Shown here one piece after another: positions 55,669-62,961 of a stretch of DNA of 64,000 nt; positions within the stretch are counted from its first letter, which is position 1, and each line of letters opens with the position of its first letter. The notes beneath the pieces are model-generated. The model was not told the DNA's origin and made no database searches. It saw nothing but the letters and a program-made list of their open reading frames with translations. This DNA comes from Rapana venosa (Eukaryota > Mollusca > Gastropoda > Neogastropoda > Muricidae): contig CM054167.1 of NCBI GenBank assembly GCA_028751875.1, positions 20,979,123 through 21,043,122 of the forward strand, given 5' to 3'. Position numbers and translations under genes: made by a program.

Positions 55669-56039
55669 GTTTTGATGCAAAAAAAAAGAGGGACCCTATA
55701 ACCCAGTGAAAGGGAAACCCCCTTTTCTTTTACCCCACAGGTCCCCTGAATCTGGTTCGAGCTCGCCCAAAAGTTCTGATGAATAGCGGGATTTTTACGA
55801 TGACCATCACTTAAAAGTGCAACCTGCCATGCCTTTATTCCTTCATACATACACAGCAGAAAAACAAATAAGCGCAGTAAAGATCCCATAAAAACATGTC
55901 AGCGTTTGGGGGGTTACGAAACTGAAACACACCAGCATGCTCCTGTCCAAACTAAACCCTGCTCTGAAGTGGGATGAGTCATTTAGGCCGGGTGTCATTG
56001 AGGCTGGATGATCAGGGTAGAGCTCCGGATTGAGTCAGG

Positions 56040-56310
56040 GGAGGCCAGCCTAGGGCCCCCAAGAGTTACAATCAAAGAAAACCGACATGCACATCCCCCC
56101 CCCAAAGGAACACAAAAGAAGGAGAGAAAAGGGTGCCCGACTCTGAACGTTTTTTCTTAGATAAGGGTAATGCAAATTTTTCACACCACACACAACACAC
56201 ACACTCACACACACCTCACAAACACACATACACTTTTTACCCCCTTCCCACTCCTTCCCCACCCATAAGAGCCACAACCCACCTCTCCAAAGTCCCCAAA
56301 AAAACCCCCT
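56040..56310. other. Intron sequence, CA-rich patch
   Basis: A (CA)-rich stretch at 56.185-56.23 kb and C-rich surroundings. The Val/Cys-rich minus frame is a repeat translation. No exon recognised. Confidence 0.5.
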
Positions 56311-56466
56311 GGTTGACATTTCCCTTGGGGACGAACTTTAACCAAAAGGCAGCCCTGGATGGACCGTGCCCCATGACTTTTTGACTTGGCCATTGTTAAA
56401 CCGTTCATGTAGAGGGTTTTTCCAATCACCCCTGCAACAGGGCCCTTCCCAATTTCCCGGGTTTTG
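56311..56466 (-). CDS. PGGHG: PGGHG-like exon, GNG...LYMNGLYNG region, one-base frame break
   Basis: The minus strand reads REIGKGPVAGVIGKTLYMNG, then LTMAKSKSHGARSIQGCLL and VKVRPQG. Family members typically have an IGNGxxA...DTxYMNGLYNG...SHRARxP stretch here; the human equivalent is VSGVYNG...THRAMLPSPLNVRLE. GNG appears as GKG. The YNG of the motif is present only if one T, missing near 56.398 kb, is allowed for, so the frame changes inside the motif. Splice sites are not clear at either end. It lies in homopolymer-rich sequence. Confidence 0.65.
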
Positions 56467-56909
56467 TTTTTTAAAAAACCGGGTAAAACCGTAACATGCA
56501 AAAGATTTTTTAGGGGAAGGGTCCCCTTTAAATTTTTAGGGAAAGGGTTCTACATGCACATGTTCTTACACATGTATAAACAACGCACATGCACAACACC
56601 CACACCAAAACGCGCACAAAAAGCACACGCACTAAAACTTGTACAACACCCCACACAGCACACACCACATATGCCATAAAAACACACACACAAACCCACC
56701 AACACGAACACGTATACTCCCCTGACATACACACACGCACACACACACCATTGCATGCACTATGCATGTACACACAGAGTCTCCTCAACAATAGGATATA
56801 CACAAATACCAGGCAAACACCCACCCAAAACGCCACACGATAAAAAAACCCTCTCATAGAGAACAAATACATTTTCAAAAACGAAAACTTTATAAAAAAA
56901 AAAAAAAGG

Positions 56910-56959
56910 TGGGGGGGGGGGGGGGGGGGGGGGGGAGGGGGGGGGGGTTTTGGGGGGAT

Positions 56960-56992
<33 letters not shown>
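56910..56992. repeat. Poly-G blocks
   Basis: Three G runs separated by short T/A interruptions, together about 80 bases. Similar blocks are at 44.58, 45.22, 49.89 and 61.10 kb. Confidence 0.9.
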
Positions 56993-56993
<1 letters not shown>

Positions 56994-57157
56994 GGAAAAG
57001 GGGAACCCAGGAAAACCTGAATTTAATGCAGAGAAAGAAACCTGCCATGTCTGTACATGGTATACAATACAATACAACACAACACAAATACACCACACCA
57101 CAACACAAACACACCACAACACAAAGGAAAACCAAACACGCATTTTCTCCCACTCAC

Positions 57158-57320
57158 GTATGGGTTTCAATGACACTGGCGTTGACTGGCAAGTGCCGAG
57201 GTCTCAGCGGTTGCTCCCCTTTGCATGGTGAAAAATGGCCGGGCCCAGCTAGGCCGCCCTGATAACACAGCCTCCCTTCCAGCACTGGCTCCGTCGTCGT
57301 CTGCATCTCTTCTGTTTTGT
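57158..57320 (-). CDS. PGGHG: PGGHG-like gene, N-terminal exon 2 (probable)
   Basis: A 163-bp exon with acceptor TGTATGTACAG|AC and consensus donor CATAC|GTGAGT. It encodes KTEEMQTTTEPVLEGRLCYQ, then a Cys/Pro/Arg-containing stretch, and ends LPVNASVIETHT. With the last base of the anchor exon it begins with Asp, in frame, so the two exons join cleanly (phase 1). It leaves in phase 2 toward the GNG-type exon. The sequence has no match I recognise, and it would be a linker between membrane anchor and catalytic region. NAS is a possible N-glycosylation site, as expected of a lumenal domain. Membership of the gene is inferred from position, strand and phase. Confidence 0.7.
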
Positions 57321-57529
57321 CTGTACATACAGAGATCGACAGCAGACAGTAGAGACTTTCAATCGTGTGGGTTCGTGGAGTCCTGGGCTTGATTCTTGGC
57401 AACAAGTGTCTGGCAAATGAAAGGGTGGTGATTTTTATGATCTCCCAGGTCAAACAAAAGAGCACACCCAACTACCAGTGCCTGTATTTCCACTAAGTAC
57501 ATGTACACGTGCAGAAGATCAGATTATAA

Positions 57530-57671
57530 CCATCCATCCATCCATCCATCCACCCACCCACCCCACCCTACCCCACCCATCCATCCACCCACCCACCCAT
57601 CCATCCCCTTATATATATATAAATTATTATAAAATTAATATATATTATTATATTATAATATATATATATAG
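57530..57671. repeat. CCAT/CCCA and TA microsatellites
   Basis: (CCAT)n and (CCCA)n repeats at 57.53-57.61 kb, followed by an AT-rich (TATA) run to 57671. The TA repeat resumes at 57.964-57.993 kb on the far side of a SINE. Confidence 0.9.
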
Positions 57672-57960
57672 GGAGCACCGTGGTCGAGTGGTTTAGGCGG
57701 TCAACTCGTGATCCAGAGGTCGCGGGTTTGATCCCCGCTCGCTCGGGGTTGTGTCCTTGGGAAAGACACTTTACTCCTATTTTTCCTCACTCCACCCAGT
57801 TGTACAAGTGGGTACCAGCTCTGCTGGGGAAGTATCTGGGAACAGACTAGCGTCCTGTCACAGGGGTGGTGAAAAACCATCAGTTCGCTTAACGCTACAA
57901 AAACCGGGATAAGCTCCGGCTCTATGGGCCTTCTGGCTCGAAAGAACATACTTTACTTTT
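57672..57960 (+). mobile_element. Full-length tRNA-derived SINE, plus strand
   Basis: A clean copy. The head has GTGGTCGAGTGGTTTAGGCG (A box) and CGCGGGTTTGATCCCCGC (B box). The central part has GTGTCCTTGGGAAAGACACT, then the CACCCAGTTGTACAAGTGGG and GTACCAGC piece, a conserved SINE segment found in several animal groups. The end is AAACCGGGATAAGCTCCGGC, then GGGCCTTCTGGCTCG. It is flanked on both sides by TA repeats. The head resembles a Leu- or Ser-type tRNA more than other copies do. Confidence 0.85.
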
Positions 57961-57961
57961 T

Positions 57962-57997
<36 letters not shown>

Positions 57998-58009
57998 GTT
58001 CAAGGTGCA

Positions 58010-58080
58010 GTAATGCATGTCAGCATCCAGCGGGTTATGGAAACATAAACATACTAAGCGTGCATCCTGTATAAAAAACC
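58010..58080 (+). mobile_element. SINE tail fragment (CAGCGGGTTATGGAAACA)
   Basis: Contains CAGCGGGTTATGGAAACATA and ATACTAAGCGTGCATCCTGT. A related piece (GGGTTAAGGAAAACACAAGC, then ACCCAGCATGTATCCTGTAT) is at 45.37-45.41 kb. I recognise it as part of a SINE common in gastropods. Only a fragment is present. Confidence 0.55.
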
Positions 58081-58299
58081 AAACAACAACAAACAAACCA
58101 AACAAAACGAGCTGCTCTGAAATCTGAGTGTGTCGACTGAGGCCAGCAAGGAGACCTCCTGCAGAGAGGTACAAGCAGAGGAGAAGGAAGACCAGGCGGT
58201 ATACTACACCCAGTACAACAAGGCAGAGAAGGGAGAAGAAGACTGAACACATGTCATTAAAATGCTGACCACAATGACCAAGCCATGGTGCTGGTGACA

Positions 58300-58700
58300 A
58301 ATCATATTCTGAATGACGAGTTATGATAATAACAGAAGTAACAGGAGTAGTAAGCAGATGGGAAAGTAGGAGAAGAAGGTGGTGGAGGGGAAGGAGGAGG
58401 AGGAGTACCGAGGAGGAAGAAGAGGAGGCGGGGTTTTTGTTATTGTTGTTGTTGATACCACCATCACAACCACCACAACCAACAACAACAACAATACTAC
58501 TATTACTACTATTAATGATGATAATAAAAATGAATAATGATGATAACAAATGATGATGATGACAATAGATAAGTAAAAGCAATAAAAAGAATGGAAAAAT
58601 AGTCATGACAATAATAATGACAATGATAATAATATCAATGATAACAACGATGATGATGATGATGAGATGATGATGATGATAAGGCTAATAATATCTAGTG
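58300..58700. repeat. GGA, ACA and GAT trinucleotide repeats
   Basis: Purine-rich (GGA)n at 58.38-58.43 kb, (ACA/ACC)n at 58.46-58.50 kb, and (GAT)n at 58.55-58.68 kb. The long minus-strand frame (217 codons, Ile/Ser-rich) over this stretch is largely repeat-encoded. Confidence 0.8.
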
Positions 58701-58709
58701 AAAACATAT

Positions 58710-59331
58710 TTCCCCAAAAGAATAAAACCTTGATTATACAATAGACACATGTATGTAAACGGATTGTTGGTTTTTATTTCAAATCACAGGGTTAAAGATG
58801 CATGATTCTCTGAAATAAAGTTTTTCAAAGCCTGCCAAAAAACCCCAACCCAACCAAACTCAGGTACCTTTGAACAACAAAATGATTTTTTTTTAAAAAC
58901 CCTTAAGGGAAAAACACATAAACAAATATCACAACAAACAAAAACCAGACCAACACACACATAAAATGAATGTGCGAAACTGAACATACTTTGATGTATG
59001 TCAAAGGTATGAATATTTAGAAAAACAAAACACCCCCCCCCAAAAAAACACCACCACAAAAACAAAAAAATGAACTGTACAAACATCACAACAAAAACCC
59101 AATAACAAAACCAGCAACAACAAATGTATAAGACCAATGTATGAAACTGCATATACCTTGGCGTATCCCCGTATGTCAAAGGAACACACACAAACACACA
59201 CACAAACACACACACAAAACACACACACACAACACACACACACCAAAACACACAACAAAACAACAAAAACCCACACACACACAAACACAACACACACAAA
59301 CCACACACACACACACAAAAACACACAAAAC
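58710..59331 (-). other. PGGHG-like intron 1, CA-rich
   Basis: Intron sequence directly after the anchor exon's donor. From 59.18 to 59.33 kb the + strand is an imperfect (ACACACAA)n repeat. The minus-strand frame runs on from the exon into this intron for about 200 codons (Val/Cys/Phe-rich), but only because the repeat lacks stops. Confidence 0.7.
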
Positions 59332-59614
59332 CTTCAAACAGCTCCTGGGCTTCCTCTCCAGAGCTTCCTCCAGCAGAACCAACTTGCAAGGCTACGCTGC
59401 CAGCATCAAATCCCTGTCCATGTTTTCTCACCCAAGCTGTCAACATTTTCTTGGATCCTTCACTGGCTTCAGGCCTAGCCCTGAACATTTGTGTTTCCTT
59501 CCACGACATGGGCCACCCCTTGTAAAAGGCAAACAGCATTCTCATGAGGAAGACACCAGCCGTAAACAGACCAAACATTAGCAGCAGCTTGGGGGGTGGC
59601 AACTTCAGCGGCAT
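59332..59614 (-). CDS. PGGHG: PGGHG-like gene, first coding exon with membrane anchor
   Basis: The exon runs from an acceptor with a strong pyrimidine tract (TCTCTTTCAG|A) to the donor TTTGAAG|GTTTTG. The ATG at 59614-59612 is the second base after the splice. It encodes MPLKLPPPKLLLMFGLFTAG, a hydrophobic stretch of about 17-18 residues ending at MLFAFYKG, then a polar stem (RARPEASEGSKKMLTAWVRK). The layout of a short basic tail, one hydrophobic segment and a stem is that of a type II signal anchor. The exon leaves in phase 1 and joins the 57.3 kb exon in frame. Membership of the PGGHG-like gene is inferred; a separate gene is possible. Confidence 0.68.
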
Positions 59615-59659
59615 TCTGAAAGAGACAGAAAAAGAAAAAAAGGACAGAATGGGACAAGG

Positions 59660-59790
59660 AAGGTAAAGCAGCGAGGGAGAGGAGATGGGCGCCGCCCTCA
59701 ATATGCTGGCACATTGAGAAGTTGAGGTCTCTGATGCCTCACTCCCCTATGACCACATAGGTTATGGGGTCACCTTTACCTTTTTAAAAA
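59660..59790 (+). mobile_element. SINE-like repeat, copy of CCGCCCTCAATATGCTGGC family
   Basis: Contains GATGGGCGCCGCCCTCAATA, TGCTGGCACATTGAG, then GATGCCTCACTCCCCTATGA and GGTTATGGGGTCACCTTTAC. It matches 9.49-9.605 kb on the same strand and 48.94-49.0 kb inverted. It lies just upstream of the anchor exon, in the intron before it. Confidence 0.75.
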
Positions 59791-60579
59791 AAATCAAAAA
59801 TCTAATTAGCTATTGTCTATGTACTCATTCAAAGAAGTCTTAGAGAGACGGAACCACGATTGCTGCTTGCGTTCTAGCAGTCCCATCGCTCAGTTAAACT
59901 GTCACAGGAAATACACAAAAACAACAATGCCTAATGAGCTGTGCTTAAGACGCCATTGGTTTATTTCATTTAAAAAAGTGTTTTTTTAACAGTCACTGTT
60001 AGGCTGGCTGACAAAGATTGCCATCGGGAAAGATTTGGGATGGGACAGCTTCAAGTTATTAGGCAATGGTTGCAGACATGGGTTTTTTTATGATGGGAAG
60101 TTTGTTCCCCAGTGTGTTATACACACACAAACCCCACAACACTAATATATATATTTATAAAATATATATATATATAAATAATAAAGGTTCATTTCTATTT
60201 TGGTGGTTGTGTTAAGTGATGCTGAGTTTGTCTTCTTCCTTATATTGTTGTTTACTCTTCAGGAGCTCACACTTTCTGATCAACAAAAACAAGCAGTACC
60301 AAAATATGTGATTTAAAGTCTTGCAAGATATAGCACTACTGTAAATTCCATTTATTATATATATATATATATAATAAATATATATATATATATTCGACAC
60401 AAAGTGAAAGCATAACAACCAGCATAATAAATTTTCCCCAATATTTCAGCTTTCGCCTTCCTCAGGTTTTTTTTTATTATGACGTGATGGAATGACGTCA
60501 ATCTCAATTTTACATCATTGTGAAAGTTTAGGTATGACATTTTAAATTGAACACCATACTGAGACCATGTTAGAGAGAA

Positions 60580-60610
<31 letters not shown>

Positions 60611-61212
60611 TACCTGGGACAATTATGGTCATATATATATATTTTATGTTTGTTCTATGCTCGATAGAAATCAGATAACTCGACGAAAGTTGAGATGGTG
60701 GCTGTTTATTCGTTGTTAACCAAGTGCAGTCTGAGATGCCTTAATTAAAATAATTTTATAACTTCTTCAAAGAAGATACTTCCGGTTTATCTTTCGGGTT
60801 TCGACACAATATATACATTATATACTTATTTATTTAACAGTCACCCGTTATTTAACAGTCAACCCCTTCTCCATCACCCAGCCCAGGTGTGCTTTGCGTG
60901 AGCACGGGTGTATTTGTGTGTGTGTGTGTGTGTGTGCGCGCGCGCTCGTGCATGCCTGTGTGTGTAGATTTGATATAGGTTTATCTTATTTATGTTCGAT
61001 CACATGTGTGCAAATAATTTGAATGCAAGCGCTTCGATTTGTTGCTTTACAATATTCAGCGCTAAATAAATTCCATAATTATTATCTTCTTTTTATTGGG
61101 GGGGGGGGGGGGGGGGGAGTGCGGGACAGCTTTAAGTAAACTATCCTCTCAAACACAATGTCAAAAGCCAAACAACTTCAGAAAGAAGCACAATAGACAA
61201 CACACTAGGTAC
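59791..61212. other. Sequence with TA, GA and GT microsatellites, no exon recognised
   Basis: Contains TA-rich runs at 60.14-60.18 kb and 60.355-60.393 kb, (GA)n plus a G run at 60.57-60.61 kb, a GT run at 60.917-60.94 kb, a reversed AGCGC repeat piece near 61.06 kb, and a G run at 61.10-61.117 kb. If the upstream promoter call is right, this is the first intron. Confidence 0.5.
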
Positions 61213-61445
61213 CTGTTTGTCTTGACCACCTGAGTTTCACGCTAACCTTGGCATCATAGAGTTACAGAAGTTAGACGAAAATTGCCAGTTGTGCGTACCA
61301 ACGAACATACGCCCTTTTTTGGGTACACAAAAATATGACGTTACTTCTTTTTGCCTTCGAACCACAATAGGTCTTTTAATAAGTAAAATTAAATGAAGCC
61401 TAGGCCCTAATGCAGCCACCTACAACGGCGCTGATTGGCTGAGTG
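61213..61445 (-). promoter_or_regulatory. Candidate promoter and 5' UTR exon of the PGGHG-like gene
   Basis: On the minus strand, AGCCAATCAG at 61440-61431 is a perfect CCAAT-box core in its usual context. About 90 bp downstream is GTAACGTCATA near 61.34 kb, a CRE-like half site. Then comes non-repetitive sequence ending in a donor-like AAACAG|GTACCT at 61213/61212. A non-coding first exon here could splice to the acceptor at 59615, which would explain why that exon begins only one base before its ATG. All of this is inference from short motifs. No TATA box is clear. Confidence 0.3.
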
Positions 61446-61544
61446 TGGTGTTTGCTGGCTTGCTGTGGAGCACCGAAACAGCTTGTGTCACTCGTATTCT
61501 CAGATCGTTTGATTAAAATATTTATTTCCCATGAAAACATACGA

Positions 61545-61650
61545 CAAATTAATGACAAATTCTTTTATTTCGAGGATAATGAATAAGCACTCATGTACTT
61601 TTTTTACATCAAGTCTCCGCCCGTAGGGATACATCTTAATAATAACCCAA
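61545..61650 (-). repeat. SINE 3' tail, copy 1 of 4
   Basis: Contains TTTTATTTCGAGGATAATGA, then AATAAGCACTCATGTACTTT and a TCAAGTCTCCGCCC end. This is the reverse complement of the tail of the SINE at 12.98-13.18 kb. No tRNA-like head follows. ACAAATTAATGACAAATTC precedes it. Confidence 0.75.
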
Positions 61651-61734
61651 CACTTATACACTCTCACAGTAGAAGCAAGGGGAAATAACCCTTTTCAAAA
61701 CAGCCCCCCCCCCCCCCAACAAAAACAAAATAAA

Positions 61735-61741
61735 ACTAAAC

Positions 61742-61783
<42 letters not shown>

Positions 61784-61812
61784 GAGAAGAGAGAGAGAGA
61801 GAGAGAGAGCGA
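61735..61812. repeat. GA microsatellite
   Basis: An almost perfect (GA)n of about 60 bp with two small interruptions, between tail copies 1 and 2. A similar (GA)n at 62.11-62.15 kb lies between copies 2 and 3. Confidence 0.9.
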
Positions 61813-61824
61813 ATGACAAATGAC

Positions 61825-61925
61825 AATGACAAATTCTTTTATTTCGAGGATAATGAATAAGCACCCATGTGCTTTTTTACATCCAGTCCCCGCCCTTAAG
61901 GATATATATGATAATAAAATAAAAT
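61825..61925 (-). repeat. SINE 3' tail, copy 2 of 4
   Basis: Contains TTTTATTTCGAGGATAATGA, AATAAGCACCCATGTGCTTT and CATCCAGTCCCCGCCC, then an ATAATAAAATAAAATAAA stretch. It is preceded by GA repeats and ATGACAAATGACAATGACAA, much like copy 1. Confidence 0.8.
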
Positions 61926-62116
61926 AAAGCCCATAGCAATACATTTACACAGCTTACGGGAAAAAACATATGTACACAAAAATCCCCACAAAAATCACCG
62001 AAGAGAGAGGAGAAAGAAAAAAAAAGTAGCAACAAGTAAAAAGAAAGCAGAACAGAAAACACAGAAACAACCGAAAAAATAGCAAGAACCAAGAGCAAAA
62101 CAAAAACGAGAGAGAG

Positions 62117-62148
<32 letters not shown>

Positions 62149-62149
62149 T

Positions 62150-62275
62150 GAGAAGGACAAATTCTTTTATGTCGAGGATTATGAATAAGCACTCATGTGC
62201 TTTTTTACAAGGTAACAGAATAAGCATACGCATAAATTATAAAAAAAATCTTTATCCAGCCCTTGCCCTGATTAG
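62150..62275 (-). repeat. SINE 3' tail, copy 3 of 4
   Basis: Contains TTTTATGTCGAGGATTATGA and AATAAGCACTCATGTGCTTT. A short insertion then separates the TTTTTAC end from the CCAGCCCTTGCCCTGATTA piece. It is preceded by (GA)n and GGACAAATTC as in copy 2. Confidence 0.75.
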
Positions 62276-62760
62276 GGACTATCAACAAAACAAGGAAAAA
62301 CCCTACTACAACAACGACAACATTATTTAAAAAAGATAAGTGTATATTTAACATACATAATCCCTAAATGACCTGAACATTAATGTCAAGATATATATAT
62401 CTTCCTATATATATATTAGAAAAGAGATATGCGTTAATAAATACACAATTCTCAAATGAATTGAACATTAACATGAAAACTGATAAACTGATTATAATTA
62501 AGTAATATGGATAAAGTAAAATAGAGGGTTACATCAGCATCAAAATAAACCAGATATCAAATTCTGACAATGCACCCTCGCTAAAAACTTTTTGTTAAAA
62601 AACAACTAAAACATACTCTCACTAAACATATCAAGTTAAGTTACAAAATGCCAAAGAGCCTGATATAAAAACAGTTTTAACTGCCCCGCCAACAACAGCT
62701 TCAATACAGCAATTGGAAGTTAGGAAAATCAGTTAAAACTCATTCAATACATTTGCAAGA
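62276..62760. other. AT-rich sequence, nothing recognised
   Basis: AT-rich DNA with a TATATA patch near 62.39-62.42 kb. It has two imperfect copies of an AAATGAxxTGAACATTAA motif, at 62.366 and 62.455 kb. No coding or RNA feature is visible. Confidence 0.5.
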
Positions 62761-62764
62761 GGCA

Positions 62765-62880
62765 TGGTATATCTTTATTTTATTTTATTTTATTCTTGTA
62801 TACCGAGGATAATGGAATAAGCACTTTGGGGCTTTTTTAAAATTTTAACATCCAGTCCCCGTTGATTGAAGAACGACAAC
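62765..62880 (-). repeat. SINE 3' tail, copy 4 of 4
   Basis: Contains a (TTTTA)n start, ACCGAGGATAATGGAATAAG, CACTTTGGGGCTTTTTT, then a spacer and CATCCAGTCCCCGTTGA. It is more diverged than copies 1-3, and its A-rich end (T-rich on this strand) is a pentamer repeat. Confidence 0.75.
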
Positions 62881-62961
62881 AATATTGTATGCATTTTGGA
62901 CGACTATAAAATAAAGCACTATAAACTGTATAAACCAAACATTTATATAAAATAATACATT

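Larger units (their letters stand above)
16292..59614 (-). other. PGGHG: Gene locus: PGGHG-like collagen-disaccharide glucosidase, nine recognised exons
   Basis: This is the span of a minus-strand gene assembled from nine exon-sized coding segments, which fall in the same order as the PGGHG/ATHL1 protein family (human protein about 737 residues). The family is GH65-type and hydrolyses the glucose from glucosyl-galactosyl-hydroxylysine of collagen. Where splice junctions are clear they agree in phase: the anchor exon joins the 57.2 kb exon in phase 1, and the 51.7 kb exon joins the 48.8 kb exon in phase 0. The recognised exons give roughly 600 residues. Segments expected before the 51.7 kb exon, between 48.7 and 27.1 kb, and between 26.9 and 17.6 kb were not found. 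The introns are full of LINEs, SINEs and satellites. Family assignment rests on motifs from memory, not a search. Confidence 0.85.

Noticed and set aside
57672..57740. A tRNA gene (Leu or Ser type)
   Set aside because: A and B boxes are present, but the tRNA-like head runs into a SINE body with GTGTCCTTGGGAAAGACACT and no matching acceptor stem. The other heads at 8.8, 13.1, 17.4, 29.7 and 55.3 kb are also SINEs.
58784..59701. One 305-codon minus-strand protein over the anchor exon
   Set aside because: Only the segment between the acceptor at 59615 and donor at 59332 looks coding. The rest is intron on the left (CA-repeat translation) and a SINE piece on the right.
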